Of a DNA stretch of 64,000 nucleotides, positions 40,843 to 49,199 are shown piece after piece (positions within the stretch are counted from its first letter, which is position 1; every line of letters begins with the position of its first letter). The stretch is from WRDF01 sp031552235. GTDB lineage: Bacteria; Bacteroidota; Bacteroidia; Bacteroidales; Rikenellaceae. The notes beneath the pieces were generated by a model, which was given only the letters and a program-made list of their open reading frames with translations, did no database searches and had not been told where the DNA came from. The translations under genes were made by a program, and so were the position numbers. The DNA is taken from contig JAVBMR010000006.1 in NCBI GenBank assembly GCA_031552235.1, positions 1 through 64,000 on the forward strand. Direction: 5' to 3'.

Positions 40843-42510
40843 ATGAAAAAATTCTTAAAGGTAAGTTTGCTCCTTACCGCGATGACCGTCGTGCTGGCAG
40901 GTTGTAGCTGCTACAACAAAATGGCTAAACAGATTAGCAACGTGAAAATGTCTGCGACTCCCGAAATCCTTATCCTTAAGGGTAATACGGTCACTGCAGA
41001 TGTCAAGGTAGACTTCCCGGCCGGCTTCATGAACAAAAAAGCCATCGTGAAAGTAACTCCCGTCCTCGTATTCAAAGGCGGCGAGATCGCAGGTACACCC
41101 AAGTTCCTCCAGGGCTCTGCTGTGAAAGACAATTACCAGGTGCTTTCGAACAAGGGCGGTTCTTACACGCAGACCGTAACTTTCCCGTATGACAGCCGTG
41201 CGGCCATCTCGACCCTCGAACTCCGCTTCGAAGTGAAATGCTGCCCCACCGCTGACTTCCTGACTTTTGCATCTGTGCCTGTTGCCCAGGGTGTTAGCAA
41301 CGTACTCGGCCTTCTCGACGAAACCGACAACGCTGCCCTTATGCCCGACAAATTCAAAAGGGTGACTACAATCCAGCAGGATGCGAACATCATGTACCAG
41401 ATCAACAGCGCTGTTGTAGGCCCGAAAGCCCTCAGCTCCGACCAGATCAAACTCCTCGAAAATTTCGTTCGCGACAACCAGAACAAAGACCGCGTATCGC
41501 TCGGCAATGTTCAGTCTAAAGGTTACGCTTCGCCCGACGGTCCCACCGACCTCAACGACAAGCTCTCGAAAAACCGTAGCAACACCGGTAAAGACGCTGT
41601 CAGCAAACAGATGAAAGACGTGAAAGTGGGTTATGACGTTGCCGCTTACGGCGAAGACTGGGATGGTTTCAAAGCCCTCGTAGAAGCTTCGAACATCCAG
41701 GACAAAGACCTCATCCTCCAGGTGTTGAGCCTTTCTTCTTCTCCCGTACAGAGGGAACAGGAAATCAAGAACATGTCCGCTGTTTTCGAAGTACTGAAAA
41801 AAGACATCCTTCCGCAGCTCCGCCGCACGAAAGTCGTAGCTTCTGCCGACATTCAGGGCAAAACCGACGCTGAACTCCGCGCCGCTGCCAAGGAAAACAT
41901 CAGCTCGCTCAACGTAGAAGAAATGCTTTACGCCGCAACTCTCTTCAACGACAACGCTACCAAAGCTGCGATCTACAAAGCCGCCGCTGAAAAATACAAC
42001 GACGCACGCGCTTACAACAACCTCGGTATCGTGCTTATGAGCGAAGGCAAAATCAGCCAGGCTAAGAGCGCATTCCAGCAGGCTGCCAAACTCAGCAACG
42101 ACCCGGCTATCAGCAACAACCTCGGTCTGGTTGCACTTGCAGAAGGCAACGCCGCTGAAGCTAAGAAATACCTCCAGCCGCTCAACACTCCTGAAGCTAA
42201 CGCCAACAAAGCTCTCGTAGACATTCTCGAAGGCAAAACCAACACGACTGCAGGCCTCCAGGGTTACAACCTTGCCGTAGCACAGCTTGCAAACGGTAAC
42301 GTAGCTGCTGCTAAAGCCGCTCTTGGAAACGAATCTTCTGCAGACGCAGACTACCTCCGTGGTATCATCTCGATGAGGGAAGGCGATTCTAACGCTGCCC
42401 TGCGCAACCTCAAGAGCGCGGTTAGCAAAGACAAGAGCCTTGCTGCAAGGGCTAAGAACGATATCGAGTTCGCGAAACTTTTCGGTAACAGCGAATTCCA
42501 GGCCCTCTAA
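40843..42510 (+). CDS. TPR lipoprotein, probably highly expressed
   Basis: A 555-residue lipoprotein; MKKFLKVSLLLTAMTVVLAGC has a clear lipobox. The N-terminal 200 residues are beta-rich. An OmpA-like segment (VQSKGYASPDGPTDLNDKLSKNRSN) lies near 220-245. From about 345 come TPR-like helical repeats (YNDARAYNNLGIVLMSEGKISQAKSAFQQAA, ISNNLGLVALAEGNAAEAKKYLQP, YLRGIISMREGDSNAALRNLKSAV). Codons such as AAA, GAA, GCT and CTC dominate, unlike its neighbours, which suggests strong expression. I do not know its role; envelope scaffolding is one possibility. A terminator follows. Confidence 0.72.
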   Translation: MKKFLKVSLLLTAMTVVLAGCSCYNKMAKQISNVKMSATPEILILKGNTVTADVKVDFPAGFMNKKAIVKVTPVLVFKGGEIAGTPKFLQGSAVKDNYQVLSNKGGSYTQTVTFPYDSRAAISTLELRFEVKCCPTADFLTFASVPVAQGVSNVLGLLDETDNAALMPDKFKRVTTIQQDANIMYQINSAVVGPKALSSDQIKLLENFVRDNQNKDRVSLGNVQSKGYASPDGPTDLNDKLSKNRSNTGKDAVSKQMKDVKVGYDVAAYGEDWDGFKALVEASNIQDKDLILQVLSLSSSPVQREQEIKNMSAVFEVLKKDILPQLRRTKVVASADIQGKTDAELRAAAKENISSLNVEEMLYAATLFNDNATKAAIYKAAAEKYNDARAYNNLGIVLMSEGKISQAKSAFQQAAKLSNDPAISNNLGLVALAEGNAAEAKKYLQPLNTPEANANKALVDILEGKTNTTAGLQGYNLAVAQLANGNVAAAKAALGNESSADADYLRGIISMREGDSNAALRNLKSAVSKDKSLAARAKNDIEFAKLFGNSEFQAL

Positions 42511-42532
42511 CATACCAGAGGCCACGACAAAG

Positions 42533-42563
42533 GAAGGCTCCCATTACGGGGGCCTTCTTTTTG
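42533..42563 (+). terminator. Terminator of the TPR lipoprotein gene
   Basis: GAAGGCTCCC pairs with GGGGGCCTTC around ATTAC, followed by TTTTTG. Confidence 0.88.
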
Positions 42564-42604
42564 TTGATTTGGACGCACGGGTAATATTTGGATTAGGCCA
42601 TACC

Positions 42605-42847
42605 TTATAATAAAACGTTTATTCGCAAAAATCCCCCTACCTTTAAATAAGTAATTATTAATCTTCAGGTGTCGCATCGCGACACCTGAAGCCTGCCGCC
42701 GCCCCACGCGATGGGCTGGTCGCTACGGCGACTCCGATAGAGCGGGAACGTCGATGTACACCCGAGGCATTATAATGCGAAACTGCACCCGTCGCCGACG
42801 GCAGACTGCACCGCACGGGTAATATTGCGGATAAGCGTTTATAATAA
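42605..42847. repeat. MITE-like element, family A, both ends present
   Basis: The left end AAACGTTTATTCGCAAAAAT (42613) and the reverse complement of the right end GGGTAATATTGCGGATAAGC (42818) match at 19 of 24 aligned bases. Near the right end CGACGGCAGACTGCACC is the inverse of GGTGCAGTCTGCCG at 26224. The interior has the palindrome GGTGTCGCATCGCGACACC, and CCTGCCGCCGCC. An internal block (CGATAGAGCGGGA to CCCGTCGCCGACGGCAGAC) is also found at 46690-46775. Confidence 0.68.
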
Positions 42848-42952
42848 ATATAGTGCAAGCCGGGAGGCGAGATCGAACTTGTTCGAATCTTGTGTGAGGC
42901 GCAGCCTGTATTATGCAAAAAATCGTTATCTTGCGGTGTTAATTCAAAGACG

Positions 42953-43831
42953 ATGGAATACGCTGAGATTCTGAATAATTATGGGCCGGCGCCAGGCAAG
43001 GGCGAGATTGCAGCCGTGCTCGCCAAGGCGCGGGAGCTTGTCGGTAAAAACATGTCGCCGAACGCGCTGAAGCGTTGTTACGCATGCATAGACCTCACGT
43101 CGCTGAACCCTTCGGACTCGCAGGAGTCGATAACGGCCCTGACCCAAAAGGTCACAGGCCAGCGCTCGGAGTTCCCTGATGTCCCCGACGTAGCTTCGGT
43201 GTGCGTCTATCCATCGTTCATCGAAACCGTCGGCGTTGGCCTCGGGGATTCGGATATACGCATAACCAGTGTCGCGGGAGGCTTTCCTTCCGCCCAGACA
43301 TTCCTCGAAGTGAAAATGCTCGAAGCCTCGATGGCCGTGGAGAACGGCGCCGACGAGGTGGATATCGTCATGAACGTCGGGGAGGTGCTGTCGGGCGAAT
43401 TCGACAAGGCCGGCAGTGAGATAGAGATCATACGCGAGGAAGTGGGCGAGGAAACGGTACTCAAGGTCATTATCGAGTCGGGGGTACTCGGGCAGCCGGA
43501 CACGATAAGGAAGGCCGCGTTGGCGGCTATGGCGGCCGGGGCCGATTTCGTGAAGACCTCGACCGGCAAAGAGCCGGCCGCCGCGACCCCCGAAGCCGCC
43601 GCGGTTATCTGTGGCGCTATATTTGATTATTATAAGAAAACCGGCTACAAGGTCGGGTTCAAAGCCGCGGGCGGCATCCGCAATGCCGAAGACGCGGCAT
43701 TATATTACAGCATAGTGGAAACCGTGTTGGGCGAGGAATGGCTCGACCCGTCGCTTTTCCGCATAGGTGCCAGCTCGGCTACTAACAGCCTGCTGTCGGC
43801 CATCGCGGGGACAGAGGTAAAATATTATTAG
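42953..43831 (+). CDS. deoC: Deoxyribose-phosphate aldolase
   Basis: A 292-residue class I aldolase converting 2-deoxyribose-5-phosphate to acetaldehyde and glyceraldehyde-3-phosphate. It has CIDLTSLNPSD, VCVYPSFIETV, NGADEVDIVMNVGEVLSG with the catalytic Asp, LKVIIESGVL and the Schiff-base Lys motif FVKTSTGKEPAAATPE. GFKAAGGIRNAEDA completes the TIM-barrel site. ATG 42953 was chosen because residues upstream come from the repeat region. It leads a plus-strand gene run ending with kdsD. Confidence 0.95.
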   Translation: MEYAEILNNYGPAPGKGEIAAVLAKARELVGKNMSPNALKRCYACIDLTSLNPSDSQESITALTQKVTGQRSEFPDVPDVASVCVYPSFIETVGVGLGDSDIRITSVAGGFPSAQTFLEVKMLEASMAVENGADEVDIVMNVGEVLSGEFDKAGSEIEIIREEVGEETVLKVIIESGVLGQPDTIRKAALAAMAAGADFVKTSTGKEPAAATPEAAAVICGAIFDYYKKTGYKVGFKAAGGIRNAEDAALYYSIVETVLGEEWLDPSLFRIGASSATNSLLSAIAGTEVKYY

Positions 43832-43844
43832 AAACCTGCGCAGG

Positions 43845-44903
43845 ATGAAAATAGGGACGGATAAAACGGACAAACTGAGGGAACTGATCGACTCGGGGCC
43901 CCGCCGCATAGTGATCGTTACGCACACCAACCCCGACGGCGACGCCATAGGGTCTTCTCTCGCATGGGCCGAACTGCTTGAGGGTAAAGGGCATGATGTG
44001 ACGTGCGTAGTCCCGAACCGTTACCCGAGTTTCCTGGAGTGGATGCCCGGGATCGACCAGCTGAAGGTGTTCAAATTCGACGAAGACGGCTCGATAGCCA
44101 AAACGATAAGCGAAGCCGAGATAATCTTCTGCCTCGACTTCAACCAGATCACGCGCCTCGAACGCCTGTCCGACGCCATAACCGGGAACGGAACGGCCAA
44201 GATCGTCCTGATGGACCACCACCTGAACCCTTCCGCCGGCTTCGACCTCATGTTTTCGTATCCGGACAGCTCGTCGACCTCGTTCCTTATATACGAGCTT
44301 GTAGAACAGCTTGAAGGTACGGACGCGATAACCAAGCGGATGGGCGAAAACCTCTATGTGGGGATGATGACCGATACGGGCAATTTCGCGTTCAGCAACC
44401 TCACGCCCGAGCTTTTCCGCGCCGTAGCGCTGCTGGTCGAGAAGGGGGTAAATGTGGCGCAGATACATTCCGATGTCTACAACAGCTTCACGGAGGACAG
44501 GCTGCGGCTTTTGGGGTTCGCGCTCAATAAGATGGAAACTTTCCGCGCCGGCAATGTGGGTGTTGCTTATATCGGGCTTAAAGAGAACGAGTTGCGAAAA
44601 TTCAACTTCCAGCCCGGCGACAGCGAGGGATTCGTCAATTTCCCGCTTACGGTGCAGACGTTGCAGGTTTCCGCATCGTTCATCGAAACCCGGAAATTCA
44701 TCCGTATCTCCCTGCGCTCGAAAGGCGATGTCGATGTCAACATATTCGCCAACAGATACTTCGAGGGCGGAGGGCATAAGAACGCGTCCGGCGGCAAGTC
44801 GTTCGTGTCGATGGCCGAAACGATAGCGCATTTCAGGCGTTCGGCGCTGGAATATTTCGGAGAACCGAAGGCGGACGATACCGTAGAAACATTCGAACCA
44901 TAA
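43845..44903 (+). CDS. DHH/DHHA1 family phosphoesterase, NrnA-like
   Basis: A 352-residue enzyme. The metal-binding blocks are VTHTNPDGDAIGSSLAW near 26-42, IFCLDFN, the DHH motif VLMDHHLNPSAGF near 125, and MTDTGNFAFSN. The C-terminal DHHA1 domain ends in GGGHKNASGGKS. NrnA-type enzymes degrade nanoRNA and dephosphorylate 3'-phosphoadenosine 5'-phosphate; that activity is assumed from family. It starts 13 bp after deoC and is followed 6 bp later by kdsA. Confidence 0.93.
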   Translation: MKIGTDKTDKLRELIDSGPRRIVIVTHTNPDGDAIGSSLAWAELLEGKGHDVTCVVPNRYPSFLEWMPGIDQLKVFKFDEDGSIAKTISEAEIIFCLDFNQITRLERLSDAITGNGTAKIVLMDHHLNPSAGFDLMFSYPDSSSTSFLIYELVEQLEGTDAITKRMGENLYVGMMTDTGNFAFSNLTPELFRAVALLVEKGVNVAQIHSDVYNSFTEDRLRLLGFALNKMETFRAGNVGVAYIGLKENELRKFNFQPGDSEGFVNFPLTVQTLQVSASFIETRKFIRISLRSKGDVDVNIFANRYFEGGGHKNASGGKSFVSMAETIAHFRRSALEYFGEPKADDTVETFEP

Positions 44904-44909
44904 AAAATA

Positions 44910-45680
44910 ATGTATATGTTCGATTCAGATAAACCGGTTTTTATTGCCGGCCCGTGCGTGATCGAAAGCGCGGAGCTGCTCGATGAAGCGGCCCGCGAAC
45001 TCGTGCGCCTGCGGGAAAAGCTGGGGATACAGATAATATTCAAGGCGTCGTTCGACAAGGCTAACCGCACCTCGCTGTGCTCGTTCAGGGGGCCGGGGCT
45101 TGAGAAGGGCATGCAAATGCTGGCCGACGTTGGCGCCAAATACGGCCTGCCGCTAACGACCGACATACACGAAAGCATACAGGCCGCGCCCGTGGGCGAG
45201 GTGGTCGACGTAATCCAGATACCGGCGTTCCTCTGCCGCCAGACCGACCTTCTGGTCGCGGCCGCGAATACGGGCAAGGTGGTGAATATCAAGAAAGCGC
45301 AGTTCCTTTCGGGCGAGGACATGAGGTATCCGGCCGGGAAGGTCATGGACAGCGGCAACCAGAACGTGTGGCTTACCGAGCGGGGCAACAGCTTCGGATA
45401 CAATAACCTGGTGGTCGATTTCCGGAATATCCCGGATATGAAAAAGATCGTTCCGCGCGTTATTATGGACTGCACGCATTCGGTGCAGCGGCCGGGGGCG
45501 GCCGGGGGCAAAACCGGCGGCAACCGCGAATTCGTCCCGTCGATGGCGCTGGCGGCCAAGGCATTCGGGGCAAACGGCTACTTCTTCGAAGTACACCCCG
45601 ACCCGGACAAAGGCATGAGCGACGCGGCCAACATGTTGGCGCTCGCAGACCTTGAAAACGTTATAACGTCCTTGTTATGA
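44910..45680 (+). CDS. kdsA: 3-deoxy-8-phosphooctulonate synthase
   Basis: A 256-residue enzyme condensing phosphoenolpyruvate and arabinose-5-phosphate to Kdo-8-phosphate, the first committed step of Kdo synthesis. PVFIAGPCVIESAELLDEAA near the start, FKASFDKANRTS with the PEP-binding Lys, TDIHE, IPAFLCRQTDL and DCTHSVQRPGA are all family motifs. The stop overlaps the next gene (ATGA), linking it to kdsD, which makes its arabinose-5-phosphate substrate. Confidence 0.97.
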   Translation: MYMFDSDKPVFIAGPCVIESAELLDEAARELVRLREKLGIQIIFKASFDKANRTSLCSFRGPGLEKGMQMLADVGAKYGLPLTTDIHESIQAAPVGEVVDVIQIPAFLCRQTDLLVAAANTGKVVNIKKAQFLSGEDMRYPAGKVMDSGNQNVWLTERGNSFGYNNLVVDFRNIPDMKKIVPRVIMDCTHSVQRPGAAGGKTGGNREFVPSMALAAKAFGANGYFFEVHPDPDKGMSDAANMLALADLENVITSLL

Positions 45681-46648
45681 GTTCGATAATAGAGAGTGCG
45701 AAACTTACGTTCCGCATGGAGTCGCAGGCGATAGCCGACCTTGAAGGGCAGCTTACCCCCGATTTCGAGAAGGCTGTTCGTGCCGTGATAAAATGCACCG
45801 GGAAACTCGTTGTGACCGGCATGGGCAAAAGCGGGCTGATAGGCCGCAAGATCGCCGCAACCCTCGCCAGCACCGGTACGCCCTCGTTCTACCTGCACCC
45901 AGCCGACGCCTACCACGGCGACCTGGGGATGATCTCGAAGGGCGACGTCATACTCGGCATATCCAATTCCGGCCAGACAGACGAGATACTGCGCCTCATT
46001 CCGTTCCTTCAGGAGAATGGCAACGTGCTGATAGCCATGACGGGAAACCCCGATTCGTCGCTCGCGCGGCATGCCGATTACCACCTCAACATCGCGGTCA
46101 GGGAAGAGGCCTGCCCGATGAGCCTCGCGCCGACCTCGTCAACCACGGCCACGCTGGCCATGGGCGACGCGCTGGCCATAGCGCTGATAAACGAGCGCGG
46201 TTTCCGCAAGGAAGATTTTGCCCGGTTCCATCCGGGAGGGACGCTGGGCCGCCGGCTTATTACGCGTGTAGGCGACGTGATGCGTTCGGAAAACCTTGCC
46301 ATTGCCGCTCCCGAAACCAAACTGAGCGACGTTATAATCGAGATCAGTCGCGCCCGTATGGGGATCGCGGTAATAATGGAGAACGGCCGGATCGCGGGCC
46401 TTGTGACCGACGGCGATGTGAGGCGCGCCATGCAGAAATACCGCGACAGCTTCTTCGAGGTTACGGCTGCCGAGGTCATGACCCGGACGCCGAAAACCGT
46501 TTCCGCCGACGCCCGAATCACCGAGGTGGAAGAGATAATGAAGAAGTACAAGATACACTCGCTTATCGTGACGGCTGTCGACGGAAGCCTTGCCGGTGTA
46601 GTAGAACTGTACGATATGATGCTTTCCGAAACTCAGTCCGAAGGGTAG
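45677..46648 (+). CDS. kdsD: Arabinose-5-phosphate isomerase, KpsF/GutQ family
   Basis: A 323-residue enzyme converting ribulose-5-phosphate to arabinose-5-phosphate. The SIS domain has VVTGMGKSGLIGRKIAATLASTG, HPADAYHGDLGMI and ILGISNSGQTDEILRL near 35-105, and the signature FHPGGTLGRRLITRV. Two CBS domains follow (about 200-320), ending VVELYDMML. The start overlaps the kdsA stop by four bases, so they are translationally coupled. Confidence 0.95.
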   Translation: MSSIIESAKLTFRMESQAIADLEGQLTPDFEKAVRAVIKCTGKLVVTGMGKSGLIGRKIAATLASTGTPSFYLHPADAYHGDLGMISKGDVILGISNSGQTDEILRLIPFLQENGNVLIAMTGNPDSSLARHADYHLNIAVREEACPMSLAPTSSTTATLAMGDALAIALINERGFRKEDFARFHPGGTLGRRLITRVGDVMRSENLAIAAPETKLSDVIIEISRARMGIAVIMENGRIAGLVTDGDVRRAMQKYRDSFFEVTAAEVMTRTPKTVSADARITEVEEIMKKYKIHSLIVTAVDGSLAGVVELYDMMLSETQSEG

Positions 46649-46654
46649 TGGCCG

Positions 46655-46785
46655 TCTGCCGCCCGAATACGGTTGGCTGGCAGCTTCGGCTTTCACCGAT
46701 AGAACGGGAGGGAGTGTCGATGCGCATCCGAAGCGTTGTGCTGAGAAATTACGCCCGTCTCCGACAGCAGACCTCATAGGGCATT
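46655..46785. repeat. Family A fragment behind kdsD
   Basis: CCGTCTGCCGCC, CCGATAGAACGGGAGGGAG, GTCGATGCGCATCCGAAGCG and ACGCCCGTCTCCGACAGCAGAC align with 42733-42808. This is an internal piece without the terminal GGATAAGCG motif. Confidence 0.5.
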
Positions 46786-46861
46786 TACGTCCGAAAGAGT
46801 GTATTCGACATGCGTCCAGTGCTTGCGGTATTCCCCGCAGTTTTTTTTATTGATTGCGATT

Positions 46862-47056
46862 AATGGTTAAAACCCCGCAATTTGCTCGCGGTTACTTTCA
46901 GTCTCTATAAATTTAGTTGGGCCTTTGTCTTTCTGTTGTTTTTTCATCGCCGCCCTCCGCCCCAAAGGGCGGCGATGAGGGTTGCCTTGCAACCCGGAAA
47001 GAGGAATTTATTCCTCTCGCCAAATCCATGCACTTTGAGTGCATGGTGGTTTATTT
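46862..47056. repeat. Three-hairpin dispersed repeat, family D copy 2 (opposite orientation)
   Basis: This is the inverse of 10567-10748: GGTTAAAACCCCGC, GCGGTTACTTTCAGTCTC, CTTTCTGTTGTTTTTTC, then hairpins TCGCCGCCC/GGGCGGCGA, GAGGAA/TTCCTC, and CCATGCACT/AGTGCATGG. It ends 20 bp before the upp stop codon and could serve as the upp terminator region. Confidence 0.75.
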
Positions 47057-47075
47057 GTTGTTACTTCCGTTACGC

Positions 47076-47729
47076 TTAAAGCTTGTTCCCGTATGCGAGG
47101 TCGCCGGCATCGCCCAGTCCCGGAACGATATACGACTTCACGGTAAGTTCCTGGTCCACCGTCCCGCACCATATGGTGGTTTCTTTTTTAGGCATGTGGC
47201 GTGCGGCGTAGTCCAGTCCTTCTTCGCTCGCGATTATCGTCGCGACATGCGTGTGGGCAGGCTTGCCGCCTTTCTCGACCAGTGCTTTATATGTCAGCAG
47301 GAGCGACGACCCCGTCGCGAGCATTGGGTCGACGAGTATCAGCGTCTTGCCTTCGAGGTTGCAGCTCGAAACGTATTCGACCTTCACGTTGAACGTCCCG
47401 TCTTTGCTGTATTTGCGGAAAGCCGAGATGAAAGCGCTCTGGGCGTTGTCGAAGAACCGCAGAAACCCGTTGTGGAACGGTATGCCAGCCCTCAGGATAG
47501 TTGCAATGACTATCTCTTCCTGGGGCAGCATGACTTCGGCTTCCCCAAGCGGGGTTTCGACAACGCTTGAGTTATATGTAAGCACTTTGCTTATCTCGTA
47601 AGCCATGATTTCGCCGCAGCGTTCGAGGTTGGTGCGGAAACGCAAAGTGTCGCTCTGCACGTTCACGTTGCGCATCTGGGCGATGAAACTATTGAAGATC
47701 GTGTTCTGTTTGTCGAGTATGTTCAGCAT
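47076..47729 (-). CDS. upp: Uracil phosphoribosyltransferase
   Basis: A 217-residue enzyme making UMP from uracil and PRPP. The PRPP site LILVDPMLATGSSLL lies near 130-144. IVIATILRAGIPFHNGFLRFF, the Upp-type SFISAFR region and the C-terminal uracil loop YIVPGLGDAGDLAYG are present. It is a single gene between repeat D and hflX. A near-consensus promoter box (TATCTTTA on the minus strand) lies about 25 bp upstream. Confidence 0.95.
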   Translation of the reverse strand: MLNILDKQNTIFNSFIAQMRNVNVQSDTLRFRTNLERCGEIMAYEISKVLTYNSSVVETPLGEAEVMLPQEEIVIATILRAGIPFHNGFLRFFDNAQSAFISAFRKYSKDGTFNVKVEYVSSCNLEGKTLILVDPMLATGSSLLLTYKALVEKGGKPAHTHVATIIASEEGLDYAARHMPKKETTIWCGTVDQELTVKSYIVPGLGDAGDLAYGNKL

Positions 47730-47788
47730 ATGCTTACAGCGTGTTAGATTGACCTAAAGATACGAAATTACCCTGCAAAAACCTCGTT

Positions 47789-48985
47789 TTAGTAGAGGAA
47801 ATTATTAAACGGATACCTCCCGGCATGGATTTCCCTGACCATGGTGTAGAGGTCGCGCCGGAGTTTGTCCACGTTTACCTTCTCCCTGGCCGAGATGAAG
47901 ATGCAGGGCGTGTCAAGTTTGCCGATCCAGCTCTTCTTGAGTTCTTCGAGCGTCATGTTCTCTTTCGTAGCCGGGGTGAGGTCGTCCTCGTCTTTTTGGA
48001 CGTGGGTGTAATTATCGATCTTGTTGAAGACCATGAACACGGGTTTGTCGCCCGCGCCGATCTCCTGAAGGGTTTGTTTCACGACGTCGATCTGGTCTTC
48101 GAACCCCGGGTGCGATATGTCGACCACATGGAGCAGCAGGTCGGCCTCGCGCACTTCGTCGAGGGTCGATTTGAACGATTCGACAAGCTGGGTCGGCAGC
48201 TTGCGGATGAACCCCACGGTGTCGGAGAGCAGGAACGGCAGGTTGTCGAGCACTACCTTGCGCACGGTCGTGTCGAGCGTGGCGAAGAGCTTGTTCTCGG
48301 CGAACACCTCGCTTTTGCTGATGAGGTTCATTATGGTCGACTTGCCCACGTTGGTGTAGCCCACGAGCGAAACCCTCACGAGGCTTCCGCGGTTCGAGCG
48401 CTGCACAGCCATCTGGCGGTCGATCTTCTTGAGGTCTTCTTTCAGCTTGCTGATGCGGTTGCGGATGACGCGGCGGTCGGTTTCGATTTCGCGTTCGCCG
48501 GAACCGCCGCGCGTGCCCGTTCCGCCGCGCTGCCGTTCGAGGTGCGTCCACATCCCCGTGAGGCGCGGAAGCATATATTCATACTGCGCGAGCTGCACCT
48601 GTGTTTTCGCGTAGGCGGTTTCGGCCCGCTGCACGAAAATATTCAGGATGAGGCTCGTGCGGTCGAGGATGCGGCATTTTATCTCTTTCTCGATGTTGCG
48701 CGTCTGCGACGGGGAGAGTTCGTCGTCGAATACCACGGTGTCTATCCCGTTCTCTTCGACATACGCCGCGATTTCCCCGATCTTGCCAGGGCCCATATAC
48801 AGTTTCGAGTGCGGGGTGGGCAGCTTCTGCGTGAAGCGCCTCACGGACTCTATCCCGGCGGTTTCGGCGAGGAATTCGAGCTCGTCAAGGTATTCTGTTA
48901 CCTGTGCCTCGTCCTGTCTGTCGCGGATCACCGATGCGAGTACGGCCCTTTCCGCCCCGCATTTTATATCTTTTACTTCTGTCAT
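47789..48985 (-). CDS. hflX: Ribosome-associated GTPase HflX
   Basis: A 398-residue GTPase that splits stalled 70S ribosomes. The N-terminal HflX domain has FDDELSPSQTRNIEKEIKCRILDRTSLILNIF and ends in the conserved GTRGGSGEREIETDRR. The G domain follows: VGYTNVGKSTIMN, TLDTT, LSDTVGFIRKLP and FNKID. The start at 48985 gives MTEVKDIK. It is a lone minus-strand gene. Confidence 0.95.
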   Translation of the reverse strand: MTEVKDIKCGAERAVLASVIRDRQDEAQVTEYLDELEFLAETAGIESVRRFTQKLPTPHSKLYMGPGKIGEIAAYVEENGIDTVVFDDELSPSQTRNIEKEIKCRILDRTSLILNIFVQRAETAYAKTQVQLAQYEYMLPRLTGMWTHLERQRGGTGTRGGSGEREIETDRRVIRNRISKLKEDLKKIDRQMAVQRSNRGSLVRVSLVGYTNVGKSTIMNLISKSEVFAENKLFATLDTTVRKVVLDNLPFLLSDTVGFIRKLPTQLVESFKSTLDEVREADLLLHVVDISHPGFEDQIDVVKQTLQEIGAGDKPVFMVFNKIDNYTHVQKDEDDLTPATKENMTLEELKKSWIGKLDTPCIFISAREKVNVDKLRRDLYTMVREIHAGRYPFNNFLY

Positions 48986-49032
48986 ATTCGTTTTGGTAAT
49001 TCGGTACTAAATTTATTATGTCTGCTGAGTCG

Positions 49033-49119
49033 ATTCCGTGATACAGGTAAGGCAGTGAGGAGCGGTTGTTTCACCATACAATGTTATGGTATGTCCTGAC
49101 TTACCTGCCAATTCCGTGT
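49033..49119. other. Unexplained nested hairpin flanked by an 8-bp direct repeat
   Basis: CAGGTAAG (49044-49051) pairs with CTTACCTG (49100-49107), and inside it ACCATA (49073-49078) pairs with TATGGT (49085-49090). ATTCCGTG flanks the hairpin on both sides. It lies in the 214-bp gap between the downstream tonB-like gene and hflX. It may be a terminator, a small RNA or a mobile insert scar. Confidence 0.4.
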
Positions 49120-49199
49120 CGCGGGAGCGACCCAACAATAAAGGCCGCTCAGACTGAGGCGACCCTTTTATCGATACAAAGCCAATGCCGTTGTGGTTG

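Noticed and set aside
40855..42525. Long minus-strand frame opposite the TPR lipoprotein gene
   Set aside because: The strong codon bias of the plus-strand gene leaves the reverse frame open. Its translation is rich in Phe/Val with no family match.
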